NCBI GenBank assembly: GCA_025560025.1 | Contig: CP048485.1 | Location: forward strand, 1,550,001-1,614,000 | Reading direction: 5' to 3' | Length of the DNA stretch: 64,000 nt | Source of the DNA: Agrobacterium tumefaciens | GTDB lineage: Bacteria; Pseudomonadota; Alphaproteobacteria; Rhizobiales; Rhizobiaceae | Part shown: piece after piece, positions 38,858 to 48,948 of the stretch | Position numbering within the stretch: the first letter of the stretch is position 1 | How the letters are laid out: each line of letters begins with the position of its first letter | Program-made: the position numbers and the translations under genes | Notes under the pieces: generated by a model | What the model saw: only the letters and a program-made list of their open reading frames with translations | What the model was told of the DNA's origin: nothing | The model's database searches: none

Positions 38858-40174
38858 CTAACGCGATCCGCGCTCGCGGCGCAGCTTCGCCCACCAGTCG
38901 AGGCGCTTGCGGATTTCCCGCTCGAAACCCCTGTCCGGCGGATCGTAAAACGTCGTTCGGCCCATTTTCTCCGGGAAATAGTCCTGCCCTGAAAAAGCGT
39001 CCGGCTCGTCATGGTCGTAACGGTAACCGTCGCCGTAGCCCTCACCCTTCATCAGCTTGGTCGGCGCGTTCAATATATGCTTCGGCGGCACCAGCGAACC
39101 GTTTTCCTTGGCCGCCCGCATCGCCGATTTGAAGGCGGTATAAACGGCGTTCGATTTCGGCGCGGTGGCCAGATATACGCAGGCCTGCGCCAGCGCCAGC
39201 TCGCCTTCCGGTGAGCCGAGATAATCATAAGCGTCCTTGGCGGCATTGCAGACGGCAAGCGCCTGCGGATCGGCAAGGCCGATATCCTCAACCGCCATGC
39301 GCACCAGCCGTCGCCCGAGATAAAGCGGGTCTTCGCCAGCATCGAACATGCGGGCCAGATAATAAAGTGCCGCGTCAGGGTCCGAACCACGCACCGATTT
39401 ATGCAGCGCCGAAATGAGATTGTAGTGGCCGTCCTGGCTCTTGTCGTAAACAGGGGCACGGCGCTGCACGATGCGCGTCAGCCCTTCGGTATCGAAAGTC
39501 TCATCCTTGCGCGCGGCACGCCAAACCTCTTCGGCAAGCGTCAGCACGGCGCGGCCGTCGCCATCGGCCATGCGGATCAGGCTCGCACGTGCCTCCTCCG
39601 TTAGCGGCAGGGGCTTGCCCTCCGCCTCCTCGGCGCGCTTCAGAAGTTCGCTGAGACTATCCTCGTCGTGCGAGCCGAAGGTCAGCACCCGCGCACGCGA
39701 CAAAAGAGCGGCATTGAGTTCAAAGGACGGGTTCTCGGTGGTGGCGCCCACCAGAATGATGGTGCCATCCTCCATGACCGGCAGAAAGCTGTCCTGCTGG
39801 GCGCGGTTGAAGCGATGAATCTCGTCGACGAAAAGCAGCGTTTGCCGCCCATTCATCCGCCGCGTGCGAGCCGCTTCGAAAACCTTCTTGAGATCGGCGA
39901 CACCGGAAAAGATCGCCGATATCTGCTCGAAAGCCAGACCAGCCTCGCCGGAAAGCAGGCGGGCAACCGTCGTCTTGCCGGTTCCGGGCGGCCCCCAGAA
40001 GATCATCGACCCCAGCGAACCGCTGTCGATCATGCGGCGCAGAACGCCCTCCTCACCCGTCAGATGCGGCTGCCCGCTCACCTCCGCCAGCGTTTTCGGA
40101 CGCAGACGATCGGCAAGAGGCCGCCGGTTGGCGACCTCGACGGGCACTTGCGGGGCGAAGAGGTCGTCACTCAT
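38858..40174 (-). CDS. rarA: Replication-associated recombination protein A
   Basis: The AAA+ clamp-loader-like ATPase RarA (MgsA), acting at stalled replication forks. The 438-residue protein has Walker A FWGPPGTGKTT near residue 60, Walker B LLFVDEIHRFNRAQQ, sensor 1 GATTENPSFELN and the conserved C-terminal YKSAMRAA-like tetramerisation region. It starts inside the stop codon of the Do protease gene (four-base overlap), so the two genes are one operon. The link between a periplasmic protease and a fork protein is probably positional. Confidence 0.96.
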   Translation of the reverse strand: MSDDLFAPQVPVEVANRRPLADRLRPKTLAEVSGQPHLTGEEGVLRRMIDSGSLGSMIFWGPPGTGKTTVARLLSGEAGLAFEQISAIFSGVADLKKVFEAARTRRMNGRQTLLFVDEIHRFNRAQQDSFLPVMEDGTIILVGATTENPSFELNAALLSRARVLTFGSHDEDSLSELLKRAEEAEGKPLPLTEEARASLIRMADGDGRAVLTLAEEVWRAARKDETFDTEGLTRIVQRRAPVYDKSQDGHYNLISALHKSVRGSDPDAALYYLARMFDAGEDPLYLGRRLVRMAVEDIGLADPQALAVCNAAKDAYDYLGSPEGELALAQACVYLATAPKSNAVYTAFKSAMRAAKENGSLVPPKHILNAPTKLMKGEGYGDGYRYDHDEPDAFSGQDYFPEKMGRTTFYDPPDRGFEREIRKRLDWWAKLRRERGSR

Positions 40175-41574
40175 CGCAGGAACTGCCGGATGCGCTGCCC
40201 GTCGCGCAGGATTTCCACCCGCCAGAAGCCGGGATTATCGTCCAGCGCCTTCTCGACCGCAGCCGTGGAGGCGATATCCGCGCCGTTCAGCGACAGGATG
40301 ACGTCCTTCGGCTGGAAGCCGACGCGATAGGCCGGCGAGCCGCGCTTCACATCGGTGATGACAACGCCGGTCACCTGCGAAGGCATGCGCAATTCATCGG
40401 CAAGCTTCGGCGAAAGATTGGCGACCGTCGCCCCGGCGAAGGGATTACGGCCCTCGATCAGCCGCTCGTCACGCGGGGCGGTTTCCGGCGCGGTATCGAG
40501 CGCGATTGTCACCTTCTTTTCTTTGCCCTTGTCCATCACAGTCAATTCGGCGGATTTGCCGATGCCGGCGGTCGTCAGGCGATAACCCAGCGCATCCGGA
40601 TGTTCCACCTCAAAGCCGTTGACGGCGGTGACGACCTGACCCGGTTCGATGCCAGCCTTTTCCGCCGGGCCGTCCTTGACGACGCTGACGACGAGCGCCC
40701 CGCGGGCGCGATGCAGGCCGAGCGCTTCGGCAACATCGGAGGTGACAGGATCGAAGGTGGCGCCAATGTAAGGTCGCTGGAAACTCGCATCCCCACGCTC
40801 GGCGGCAGCCACGAAAACCCGGACCAGATTGGCGGGAATGGCAAAACCGATGCCGTTCGAACCACCGCCTTTGGAAAAGATGGCGGTATTGATGCCGATC
40901 AGCTCACCCGCCATGTTCGTCAGCGCACCGCCGGAATTGCCCGGGTTGATGGAGGCATCCGTCTGGATGAAGAAGCCGAAATCGCCCTGCGTTACCTGAT
41001 TGCGCGCCAGACCCGAAACGATGCCGCTCGTCACCGTCTGGCCGACACCGAAGGGGTTGCCGATGGCAAGAACGAGATCGCCGACCTCGATGGCGTCAGA
41101 GTTGCCGAGCGACAGCACCGGAAACTGCTCCTTGGCATCGATCTGCAGAATGGCGAGATCGACCCGGTCATCCTTCAGCAGAACCTTGGAGGAAAATTCG
41201 CGCCCATCCGCCAGCGCCACCTTGATGTCGTCAGCACCGTCGATGACGTGATTGTTGGTGACCACGAGGCCGCCGGCGGTCACGATCACGCCCGATCCGA
41301 GCGATGACTGTTTTTCCGTGCGGTTCGGCATCTGCTGTCCGAAGAACTGCTCGAAGAAAGGATCGCCGGCAAAGGGCGACAGACGCCGCTGCACGACACG
41401 CTCCGCATAGACGTTCACCACGGCGCCCGCGGTACGCTTGACCAGCGGCGCAAAGGAAAGCTGCATTTCCGTCTGGCTCGACGGCACGGCCTTGTCCTGC
41501 GCCCGCACGCCGACTGGCAGGAGAATGAGCGCGGCGAGAAGGCCGGTGGACAGATACTTCAACACGCTTCGCAT
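40171..41574 (-). CDS. Do-family periplasmic serine protease (DegP/DegQ type)
   Basis: A 467-residue HtrA protease with a signal peptide (residues 1-25). The catalytic triad is His109 (TNNHVID), Asp139 (DRVDLAIL) and Ser214 (NPGNSGGA). Two PDZ domains follow, near residues 265-350 and 380-460. It degrades or chaperones misfolded proteins in the periplasm. The ATG at 41574 has GAGGAA eight bases upstream; another at 41586 is possible. It heads the operon with rarA and is divergent from a DUF1311 gene. Confidence 0.93.
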   Translation of the reverse strand: MRSVLKYLSTGLLAALILLPVGVRAQDKAVPSSQTEMQLSFAPLVKRTAGAVVNVYAERVVQRRLSPFAGDPFFEQFFGQQMPNRTEKQSSLGSGVIVTAGGLVVTNNHVIDGADDIKVALADGREFSSKVLLKDDRVDLAILQIDAKEQFPVLSLGNSDAIEVGDLVLAIGNPFGVGQTVTSGIVSGLARNQVTQGDFGFFIQTDASINPGNSGGALTNMAGELIGINTAIFSKGGGSNGIGFAIPANLVRVFVAAAERGDASFQRPYIGATFDPVTSDVAEALGLHRARGALVVSVVKDGPAEKAGIEPGQVVTAVNGFEVEHPDALGYRLTTAGIGKSAELTVMDKGKEKKVTIALDTAPETAPRDERLIEGRNPFAGATVANLSPKLADELRMPSQVTGVVITDVKRGSPAYRVGFQPKDVILSLNGADIASTAAVEKALDDNPGFWRVEILRDGQRIRQFLR

Positions 41575-41749
41575 GTGATTCCTCATCGTCATCAGTATGA
41601 TGGAGTTATAACGCCAAAGCCTGTAAAGCAAAGAGCGGCAAGATGATGACCAGTCTTTTCCAGGCATGGATCGGTTGACGCCATTGGAACCAACAACACC
41701 CCTTTTCGGTTTCACCGGCACCAGACTGTCCTCAAAAAAGAGACGATCC

Positions 41750-42100
41750 ATGCATCTGAAACCGACCCTCCTTGCCTGCGGCATCCTCCTCGCCCCCTCC
41801 TTCATTTCGCTGGCCAGCGCGGCGAGCTTCGATTGCACGAAGCCCGATCTCGCGGCGGACGAAAAGGCGATCTGCGACAACCTTGCCCTCAACGACCAGG
41901 ATGTGAAGATGGCCACCACCTTCGACATCCTAACCCAGTTGATGGCCATGGGCGCCCGTGACACGCTGCGCGAGGAGCAGAGCAAATGGCTGAAGAAACG
42001 CCAGGAATGCGCAGCGGACATTGCCTGCCTTACCGGCACCTATGAGGAACGCATGAAACGTCTGAGCGAAGCCTTCCAGAGCATCAACCGGCCGCTATGA
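41750..42100 (+). CDS. DUF1311/LprI-type secreted protein
   Basis: A 116-residue protein with a signal peptide (1-24) followed by a short Cys-containing helical domain: FDCTKPDLAADEKAICDN then RQECAADIACLTGTYEERMKRL. The four cysteines and the tyrosine-glutamate-arginine pattern are typical of the DUF1311 family, which includes lysozyme-inhibitor LprI. A role in binding lysozyme or host defence proteins is possible but not shown. The frame is open upstream, but the signal peptide sets the start. Confidence 0.8.
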   Translation: MHLKPTLLACGILLAPSFISLASAASFDCTKPDLAADEKAICDNLALNDQDVKMATTFDILTQLMAMGARDTLREEQSKWLKKRQECAADIACLTGTYEERMKRLSEAFQSINRPL

Positions 42101-42121
42101 TCCGGCATTGGATGTGACCGA

Positions 42122-43123
42122 TCATGCCGCCCGGATGATGCTCTCCATCAGCCCATGCAGCTGGTCGCGATAACCGGTTCTGGCCGACGGCGCATCCTCG
42201 CGTGAGGTCATCACCACGGAAAGCCGTTTGGCCGGTACGATGTAAAGCATCTGCCCGCCATAACCCCAGGCATAATAGACTGTCGACCCCGCCATTTCCT
42301 TGATGAACCAGCAATAGCCATAACCATCGCCGTTAAAGACGGAATTGGTACGCTGCTGCCAGGATTGGTCGATCCAGCACTGCGAAATCAGCCGCTCGCC
42401 GCCGGGCGTCATCCCGCCCATTCGGTAAAGCTCGCCAAAGGCCAGGAGCGACCGCGCCGTCATGGCCATCTGGTTGCCACCGAGATAGATGCCCTGCGGG
42501 TCCCGCTCCCAGCCTCCGATGGAGAAACCTTCCAGCGGCCGGAACCAGTCGCGCGCGAGCGACAGCGTCGAACGGCCGGAAGCTTTTGTCAGGATAGCCG
42601 AGAGCAGATGGGTGGAACCGGTGGAATAAAGCATGCCGCCACCCGGTTCTCCGGCAAAACCGGAACCCAGCGCCATTCTCACCCAGTTGCGGCTGGCGAC
42701 CCAGCGGCCATAGTTCGGGCCCGACATGCGTTCCAGGCCGGATTGCATGGACAGCAGGTTGCCGATAGTAACCCGTTCCAGCCGTGGGTCTGGGTTCTGC
42801 GGAAAATCGCTGCGTAGAAGGGTTGCGATTGGCTGATCGGCGCCAGACAGTATCTTGCGATCGATCGCCATGCCGACCAACGCCGAAATAACCGATTTCG
42901 ATGCCGACTTGATGTTGGTTGAACCATTCAGGCTGGAACCATGATAGGCGCGGCTCGCGACCTCCCCGCCATCGATGCTGACGATGACGGCCTTGAGGCT
43001 GGAAAGCGCATCCGCCTCCCGCAGCAACGGGTCGAAACGAATGCCATTGCCACTGCTTTGCGCGCGGGCAAGCGGGGCTATAGGCAGGGACGCGATAAGG
43101 GCAAGTGCGGTTCGTCTTTTCAT
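42122..43123 (-). CDS. Class C beta-lactamase-like serine hydrolase
   Basis: A 333-residue protein with a signal peptide (1-22). The serine-hydrolase motif is SASK at residues 73-76, with GPNYGRW providing the probable Tyr motif further on and GYGGQ in the third active-site position. It belongs to the DUF302/EstB-like beta-lactamase fold family, whose members act as esterases or peptidases rather than as true beta-lactamases. It stands alone, convergent with the DUF1311 gene. Substrate is unknown. Confidence 0.85.
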   Translation of the reverse strand: MKRRTALALIASLPIAPLARAQSSGNGIRFDPLLREADALSSLKAVIVSIDGGEVASRAYHGSSLNGSTNIKSASKSVISALVGMAIDRKILSGADQPIATLLRSDFPQNPDPRLERVTIGNLLSMQSGLERMSGPNYGRWVASRNWVRMALGSGFAGEPGGGMLYSTGSTHLLSAILTKASGRSTLSLARDWFRPLEGFSIGGWERDPQGIYLGGNQMAMTARSLLAFGELYRMGGMTPGGERLISQCWIDQSWQQRTNSVFNGDGYGYCWFIKEMAGSTVYYAWGYGGQMLYIVPAKRLSVVMTSREDAPSARTGYRDQLHGLMESIIRAA

Positions 43124-43352
43124 GTCACTGAACTAGGAAGCCATACGGCGATGAAAAGAGGAAACGCCGCCAATCACTCCAATGTGACCCTACTTAAATC
43201 ACCGAATTTCCACACACCAATTTGATGGCCTCGCGGAATCTCCATGAAAACAGGGTGTTGGCATGAATTCCGGAATCGAGATGCGAAGCGCTTGAATCAG
43301 TTTGTGATCTTGAGGACTATTGCCCTGCCGCAAATGCAAAAGACGGGAAACG

Positions 43353-43835
43353 ATGTCACAACTGAAATCATCACGCCTTGCCCTGCGGCCTTTTAAAATG
43401 ACGGACTCATCGCCACTCGCCCGGTTGACGAATGATCCGCTCATTTTGCGCAATCTGCTGCGCACGGCCTACCCTTTCGAAACCGATGACGCACGGCGTC
43501 TGATCAGGCGCATTGCTGAGCGTCGGCTGCCGGTATGGGCGGTGGATGATGGCAGGCTGGTCGGTCTCATCGGCCTTTCGGGCGAATTCGGCCTTTGGCT
43601 TGATCGCCGTGTCTGGGGAAAGGGCTATGGAGAAGAAGCCGGACGCCTCGTCATCGATTATGCCTTTCAGCACATGGGCATCAGAACCCTGCATGCCAAT
43701 CCCCTGTTTGACAACAGGGCGTCGCACCGTCTGATGGACAAGCTGGGCTTTGTTGCAACCGGCCGTGCAAATGCCTTTTGCAGGCAAAGGGGAAAAATCG
43801 TGCCGCTTCGACCTTATCGGCTCAATAGAGAGTGA
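43353..43835 (+). CDS. GNAT-family N-acetyltransferase
   Basis: A 160-residue protein with the RimJ/RimL-like N-terminus (SSRLALRPFKMTD) and the acetyl-CoA-binding region FGLWLDRRVWGKGYGEEAG, where the R/Q-x-x-G-x-G/A motif appears as WGKGYGEE. The C-terminus has NPLFDNRASHRLMDKLGF, the typical N-x-x-S-x-x-x-x-x-K-x-G-F signature. Target is unknown. The ATG at 43353 has GGGAAA upstream. It converges with ilvD, with a terminator between. Confidence 0.9.
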   Translation: MSQLKSSRLALRPFKMTDSSPLARLTNDPLILRNLLRTAYPFETDDARRLIRRIAERRLPVWAVDDGRLVGLIGLSGEFGLWLDRRVWGKGYGEEAGRLVIDYAFQHMGIRTLHANPLFDNRASHRLMDKLGFVATGRANAFCRQRGKIVPLRPYRLNRE

Positions 43836-43841
43836 TCGGCA

Positions 43842-43873
43842 CAAAAAAGCCGCCGTTTATCAACGGCGGCTTT
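43842..43873. terminator. Terminator of ilvD, also usable by the GNAT gene
   Basis: AAAGCCGCCGTT and AACGGCGGCTTT form the stem. On the minus strand TTTTTTG follows, on the plus strand a short TTTAT. Confidence 0.85.
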
Positions 43874-43894
43874 ATCATCTCGCAAATCCGGAAA

Positions 43895-45730
43895 TTACTC
43901 CGGCAAAATCCGCACTGCGCCCTTGTCAGCGCTCGAGGCAAAGGCCGCATAGGCCTTCAGCGCCGTCGTGACGTTGCGCTTGCGTGGCGCTTCCGGCTTC
44001 CAGCCAAGCTCTTCCTGTTCCGCGCGGCGCGAAGCCAGCTCCGCATCGGTGACCTTCAGGTTTATGGTGCGGTTCGGAATGTCGATCTCGATCAGGTCGC
44101 CTTGGCGCACGAGGCCGATGGCGCCGCCCTGCGCCGCTTCCGGCGAGGCGTGACCGATGGAGAGGCCCGAAGTACCGCCGGAGAAACGACCATCGGTGAT
44201 CAGCGCGCAGGCTTTGCCGAGGCCCTTGGACTTGAGGTAGCTGGTCGGATAGAGCATTTCCTGCATGCCCGGCCCGCCCTTCGGCCCTTCGTAACGGATG
44301 ACGACGACGTCGCCCGCCTTGACCTCGTTGCCGAGAATGCCCTTCACGGCTGCGTCCTGGCTTTCGTAAACCACTGCCGGGCCGGTGAATTTCAGGATGG
44401 ATTCGTCGACGCCCGCCGTTTTCACGATGCAGCCGTCAAGCGCGATATTGCCGTAAAGCACGGCCAGACCGCCATCCTTGGAGAAAGGCTTCTCAACCGA
44501 ACGAATGACGCCGTTGTCGCTATCCGTGTCCAGATCGTCCCAGCGCGAGGACTGGCTGAAGGCCACCTGCGTCGGCACGCCGCCCGGCGCCGCCTTGAAG
44601 AACTGCCGCACCGTCTCGCTGTTGGTGCGGGTGATGTCCCAGCGGTCGATGGCATCGCCCAGCGTCGCCTCATGAACGGTATAGGTATCACGATTGATGA
44701 GCCCACCGCGTTCCAGTTCACCCAGAATACGCATGATGCCGCCGGCGCGGTGAACGTCTTCCATATGCACGTCCTGCTTGGCAGGCGCGACCTTGGAAAG
44801 GCAGGGAACCTTGCGGGAAAGACGGTCGATGTCTTCCATGCCGAAATCGACGCCGCCCTCATGCGCCGCCGCCAGAATATGCAGAACCGTGTTGGTGGAG
44901 CCGCCCATGGCGATATCCAGCGACATGGCGTTTTCGAATGCCGCCTTGTTGGCGATGGTGCGCGGCAGGACGGTTTCGTCCTCCTGCTCATAATAACGGC
45001 GCGCCAGATCAACGATCAGATGGCCGGCCTCGACGAAAAGACGCTTGCGATCCGAATGGGTGGCGAGCGTCGAGCCGTTACCGGGCAAGGACAGGCCCAG
45101 CGCCTCGGTCAGACAGTTCATGGAATTGGCCGTGAACATGCCGGAACAGGAACCGCAGGTCGGGCAGGCGGAACGCTCGATGATCTTGACGTCCTCATCG
45201 GAAATCTTGTCATCGGCGGCAGCCACCATGGCATCGACCAGATCGAGCGCCACAGTCTTGCCGTGCAGGACGACCTTGCCTGCTTCCATCGGACCACCAG
45301 AGACGAAGACGGCGGGAATGTTGAGGCGCATCGCCGCATTCAGCATGCCGGGCGTGATCTTGTCGCAGTTGGAAATGCACACCATCGCATCGGCGCAATG
45401 GGCATTGACCATATATTCCACCGAATCCGCGATGATCTCGCGCGACGGCAGCGAATAGAGCATGCCATCATGGCCCATGGCGATACCGTCATCCACCGCG
45501 ATGGTGTTGAATTCCTTGGCAACACCGCCGGCCGCCTCGATTTCACGGGCAACCAGCTGGCCGAGATCCTTCAGATGCACGTGGCCCGGCACGAATTGCG
45601 TGAAGGAATTGACCACCGCGATGATCGGCTTGCCGAAGTCGCTGTCCTTCATGCCGGTGGCGCGCCAAAGGCCGCGCGCGCCCGCCATGTTGCGGCCGTG
45701 GGTTGTCGTTCTGGAGCGATAGGCTGGCAT
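43895..45730 (-). CDS. ilvD: Dihydroxyacid dehydratase
   Basis: The iron-sulphur enzyme of branched-chain amino-acid synthesis that dehydrates 2,3-dihydroxy-isovalerate and its homologue. The protein has 611 residues. Cluster ligands are visible in [12 protein letters not shown] and [18 protein letters not shown], and the C-terminal [15 protein letters not shown] contains the catalytic serine. The ATG at 45730 ([17 protein letters not shown]) is the normal start. No other ilv gene is close. It is divergent from msrP, sharing 311 bp. Confidence 0.97.
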   Translation of the reverse strand: MPAYRSRTTTHGRNMAGARGLWRATGMKDSDFGKPIIAVVNSFTQFVPGHVHLKDLGQLVAREIEAAGGVAKEFNTIAVDDGIAMGHDGMLYSLPSREIIADSVEYMVNAHCADAMVCISNCDKITPGMLNAAMRLNIPAVFVSGGPMEAGKVVLHGKTVALDLVDAMVAAADDKISDEDVKIIERSACPTCGSCSGMFTANSMNCLTEALGLSLPGNGSTLATHSDRKRLFVEAGHLIVDLARRYYEQEDETVLPRTIANKAAFENAMSLDIAMGGSTNTVLHILAAAHEGGVDFGMEDIDRLSRKVPCLSKVAPAKQDVHMEDVHRAGGIMRILGELERGGLINRDTYTVHEATLGDAIDRWDITRTNSETVRQFFKAAPGGVPTQVAFSQSSRWDDLDTDSDNGVIRSVEKPFSKDGGLAVLYGNIALDGCIVKTAGVDESILKFTGPAVVYESQDAAVKGILGNEVKAGDVVVIRYEGPKGGPGMQEMLYPTSYLKSKGLGKACALITDGRFSGGTSGLSIGHASPEAAQGGAIGLVRQGDLIEIDIPNRTINLKVTDAELASRRAEQEELGWKPEAPRKRNVTTALKAYAAFASSADKGAVRILPE

Positions 45731-46041
45731 GGTGTTTTCCTCGATCTCTTGGCGACGAGCGCATTGCCGCAGCGCGGTCAAAACAGCTCCTGCCCTATTT
45801 TGCGGTTTTTCTAGCGCAAACCGCAAGCCCTGTCACTGTCACCTTCGGGCAAAACAGTACGGTTCGGTACGGTACGCTCTTTCTCCACATGGCCATTCGG
45901 GCGACATCTCATCACAAATGCGCGATTTTTACCGTGCGGCCGTTGTTTTTCCGCACGGCGCTGAAACATATCTGTGCAGCGGTCGTATTGGCTATCATAG
46001 TCGATTTATTGCCGATACACCCGGCTTTTGTGGAGGTTGCA
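45731..46041. other. Divergent control region of ilvD and msrP
   Basis: A 311-bp region. It contains short GTACGGT repeats (45857-45876) and a ribosome site TGGAGG before msrP. The open frame upstream of msrP is hydrophobic but starts without a good ribosome site and is probably not translated. No RNA element is recognised. Confidence 0.5.
45857..45876. promoter_or_regulatory. GTACGGT-type repeat, possible operator
   Basis: GTACGG-TTC-GTACGG-TACG-like direct repeats within 20 bp. The unit resembles the half-sites of the TetR operator at 7110-7154, but arranged as direct repeats. It may be the binding site of a regulator of ilvD or msrP. Confidence 0.3.
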
Positions 46042-46983
46042 ATGCCCGCCTATCGTCCGCCCGTCATCGCGGCAACAGAAATCACGCCAAAGAACATCTA
46101 TCTCTCCAGACGCGGTTTCCTTGGAACAGCGGCCGGGCTCGCGGCAATCGGACTGGCTGGCCCTGAGGCGATCGCCGCACCGCTTGCGGCGACCCCAGGC
46201 GCCTACAAGCTGGATGAGAAGCTCACCCCGCTTGATGCCGTCACCAGCTACAATAATTTCTACGAATTCGGTGTCGGAAAATCCGACCCGAAGGAAAATT
46301 CCGGCAAGTTCAAGCCCACCCCCTGGACGGTGAAGGTGGATGGCCTCGTCTCCAAACCACAGGAATTCGGCATTGAAGAGCTAATGAAATATCCTCTCGA
46401 AGAGCGCACTTACCGCATGCGCTGCGTCGAGGGCTGGTCGATGGTCATTCCGTGGATCGGCTTCCCGCTCGCCACCCTTCTCGACAAGGTGGAGCCGCTT
46501 GGCAGCGCGAAATATGTCGCTTTCGAAACCGTGGTGCGGCCAGACGAAATGCCGGGTCAAAGCGGCCTGTTCCAGCCTCTCTCCTGGCCCTATGTCGAGG
46601 GGCTTCGCCTCGATGAAGCGCGCCATCCGCTCACCATCCTCGCCCTCGGCCTCTACGGCGAGACGCTGCCGAACCAGAACGGCGCGCCGATCCGCCTCGT
46701 CGTGCCGTGGAAATACGGCTTCAAGGGCATCAAATCCATCGTCCGCATTTCGCTCGTCGAACAACAGCCGGAAACGACCTGGAAAAATTCCAATGCCCGC
46801 GAATATGGATTCTATTCCAACGTCAATCCGAATGTCGACCATCCGCGCTGGAGCCAGGCAACGGAGCAGCGCATCGGCGAAGGCGGCTTTTTCGGCACCC
46901 AGAACCGCCCTACCCTGATGTTCAACGGTTATGACGAGGTCGCGAGCCTTTATACCGGCATGGATCTGAAAGCGAATTACTGA
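46042..46983 (+). CDS. msrP: Methionine sulfoxide reductase catalytic subunit MsrP
   Basis: A periplasmic molybdenum enzyme (YedY type) that repairs oxidised methionine in envelope proteins. The 313-residue precursor has a Tat signal, SRRGFLG at residues 22-28. The molybdenum-ligating cysteine is Cys128 in [10 protein letters not shown], and the motif [20 protein letters not shown] is characteristic. The ATG at 46042 has TGGAGG six bases upstream. The membrane partner gene msrQ starts 3 bp downstream. Confidence 0.95.
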   Translation: MPAYRPPVIAATEITPKNIYLSRRGFLGTAAGLAAIGLAGPEAIAAPLAATPGAYKLDEKLTPLDAVTSYNNFYEFGVGKSDPKENSGKFKPTPWTVKVDGLVSKPQEFGIEELMKYPLEERTYRMRCVEGWSMVIPWIGFPLATLLDKVEPLGSAKYVAFETVVRPDEMPGQSGLFQPLSWPYVEGLRLDEARHPLTILALGLYGETLPNQNGAPIRLVVPWKYGFKGIKSIVRISLVEQQPETTWKNSNAREYGFYSNVNPNVDHPRWSQATEQRIGEGGFFGTQNRPTLMFNGYDEVASLYTGMDLKANY

Positions 46984-46985
46984 CC

Positions 46986-47633
46986 ATGGCTTTCGCCCTG
47001 CCCCTTCCGTCGCTGCCGAAGCGTTACCAGCCGGCGGCCATCTGGTCGCTTTATGTGATCGGTCTCTGTCCGGCCGTGTGGTATTTCTATCTCGCCGCAA
47101 CCGGCGGCCTCGGCTTTAATCCGGTCAAGGATTTCGAGCACCTGCTCGGCATCTGGGCGCTGCGCTTCCTGTGCCTCGGGCTTCTGGTGACGCCGCTGCG
47201 CGATCTCTTCAACATCAACCTCATCGCCTATCGCCGGGCGCTGGGGCTGATCGCCTTTTATTACGTGCTGGCGCATTTCACCGTCTATCTGGTGCTGGAT
47301 CGCGGCCTGATCCTCGGCTCCATAGCCGGCGATATTCTGAAGCGGCCCTATATCATGCTCGGCATGGCCGGGCTTCTCATGCTCATTCCGCTGGCGCTCA
47401 CCTCCAACCGCTGGTCGATCCGCACGCTGGGCAGCCGCTGGAACACGCTGCATAAACTCGCCTATCTCGTCCTCATCGTGGGCGTGCTGCATTTCGTGCT
47501 GGCGCGGAAGTCGATCACGCTGGAGCCGGTGTTTTATATCAGCACCATGGTGATCCTGCTCGGTTATCGGCTGGTACGGCCCTCGATCATGTCGATGAAG
47601 AGGGCCAAACGCGCAAGACCCGCCCGGCCATGA
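46986..47633 (+). CDS. msrQ: Heme-binding membrane subunit MsrQ
   Basis: The membrane cytochrome that passes electrons from the quinone pool or flavin reductase to MsrP. The 215-residue protein has about six helices of the ferric-reductase-like fold, with conserved histidines in YYVLAHFTVYLVLD and LHKLAYLVLIVGVLHFVLA serving as heme ligands. The gene begins two bases after the msrP stop codon, so both are one operon. The last 47 bp overlap the 3' end of the convergent DUF2809 gene. Confidence 0.93.
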   Translation: MAFALPLPSLPKRYQPAAIWSLYVIGLCPAVWYFYLAATGGLGFNPVKDFEHLLGIWALRFLCLGLLVTPLRDLFNINLIAYRRALGLIAFYYVLAHFTVYLVLDRGLILGSIAGDILKRPYIMLGMAGLLMLIPLALTSNRWSIRTLGSRWNTLHKLAYLVLIVGVLHFVLARKSITLEPVFYISTMVILLGYRLVRPSIMSMKRAKRARPARP

Positions 47634-48015
47634 TGGCGGCGGCCCCGATCCCCGCGATATAACAGACTATATTCCACAGCGAAAAAACACGGCCGAGCAG
47701 CAAAGCGCCGGCCGTCGTAGCACGAAACGCATCCAGCGCCGGGAAATGAACAAGCCGGATGAGCTCCACGAGAACGACGGCAAGAATGGCGATGTGAACC
47801 TCATAACCATGCCAGCGGGATGGGAAGAAGGCTGCCAGCAGCAGATAGATCATCGCTCCCCAGAGCACGGATCCGCCATATTTCACCGCCACGAACGGCA
47901 GTCCCACGTCGTAACCGAACCTGCGCAGGCAAAGGCCGCAGACGATCACCGCCAACGCCGCCGCCAGAAGCCGGATGCGGGCGAAATAAGATGGGGATAC
48001 GCGCGGCAGGCCCAT
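47587..48015 (-). CDS. DUF2809-type membrane protein
   Basis: A 142-residue membrane protein with about four helices. The sequence YDVGLPFVAVKYGGSVLWGAMIYLL and VELIRLVHFPALDAFRATTAG fits the DUF2809 family, which has no known function. The ATG at 48015 was chosen because the frame upstream overlaps the divergent gene and is polar without homology. Its 3' end overlaps that of msrQ tail-to-tail by 47 bp. Confidence 0.75.
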   Translation of the reverse strand: MGLPRVSPSYFARIRLLAAALAVIVCGLCLRRFGYDVGLPFVAVKYGGSVLWGAMIYLLLAAFFPSRWHGYEVHIAILAVVLVELIRLVHFPALDAFRATTAGALLLGRVFSLWNIVCYIAGIGAAAIMAGRVLRVWPSSST

Positions 48016-48070
48016 ACGGCTTCCTTCGGGTTTTCGTATGAAAGGTGACGAAGTGAGATCGGGGACGGAA

Positions 48071-48943
48071 ATGAGCACATCAACAAGCCCGGCCGCAAGC
48101 CGCCTCTCCGTCCTGGACAATCTGCTCTGCGATACCTATCCCTGGGGCGAACTCAAGGGCATCAGGCGTTTTATCGTCGAGTTTCTGTATTTCGGCATCA
48201 AGGAAGCCCGGGCCTGCATGTTTGCGGGCTTGTTCTTCGTCTCCATCTTCGTGGTACCGCATGGCGGCGTGCTCGGCATTCCCCGCTATGACGTGCTGCT
48301 GATCATTGCGCTCGCCATCCAGTTCTTCATGATCTGGAGCAGGCTCGAAACGCTTGACGAGGCCAAGGCCATCCTGCTGTTCCATATCGTCGGCTTCGCA
48401 CTGGAAGTGTTCAAGACATCGAGCGCCGTCCAGTCATGGTCCTATCCGGATTTCGCCTATAGCAAAGTCCTCGGCGTGCCGCTGTTTTCCGGTTTCATGT
48501 ATGCCGCCGTCGGCAGTTACATCATTCAGGCGTGGCGGCTGCTGGATGTGCGCATTCGTCACTATCCCACCTACTGGATGGCGACCCTGATCGGCATCGC
48601 CATCTACGCCAACTTCTTCACCCATCACTTCATCGGCGATTACCGCTGGTACATCGCCGCCTGCGCCATCGGCCTCTATTCCCGCGCAACGGTGATCTTT
48701 CGTCCCTATGACAGCGACCGAAAGATGCCGTTGCTCCTCGCCTTCATCCTGATCGGCTTTTTCGTCTGGCTGGCAGAAAACATCTCCACCTTCTTCGGGA
48801 TCTGGAAATACCCCGATCAGATCGGCGCCTGGTCCGTCGTCCACATCGGCAAGTGGAGTTCATGGTCGCTGCTGGTCATCATGACTTTTACGATCGTCGC
48901 ACATCTCAAGCACATCAAGGCCCGCATTCACATTCCGGACTGA
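48071..48943 (+). CDS. DUF817-type membrane protein
   Basis: A 290-residue inner-membrane protein with about eight helices. The conserved stretch EFLYFGIKEARACMFAGLFF and the later FTHHFIGDYRWYIA and VWLAENISTFFGIWKYPDQ match the DUF817 family, of unknown function. The start is chosen at 48071 because GGGGACGG lies just upstream; a start at 48038 adds eleven residues. The lipoprotein gene follows five bases later on the same strand, so they may be co-transcribed. Confidence 0.8.
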   Translation: MSTSTSPAASRLSVLDNLLCDTYPWGELKGIRRFIVEFLYFGIKEARACMFAGLFFVSIFVVPHGGVLGIPRYDVLLIIALAIQFFMIWSRLETLDEAKAILLFHIVGFALEVFKTSSAVQSWSYPDFAYSKVLGVPLFSGFMYAAVGSYIIQAWRLLDVRIRHYPTYWMATLIGIAIYANFFTHHFIGDYRWYIAACAIGLYSRATVIFRPYDSDRKMPLLLAFILIGFFVWLAENISTFFGIWKYPDQIGAWSVVHIGKWSSWSLLVIMTFTIVAHLKHIKARIHIPD

Positions 48944-48948
48944 GAAAG

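Noticed and set aside
43832..45814. 660-residue frame on the plus strand
   Set aside because: Fully antisense to ilvD, with no ribosome site or family.
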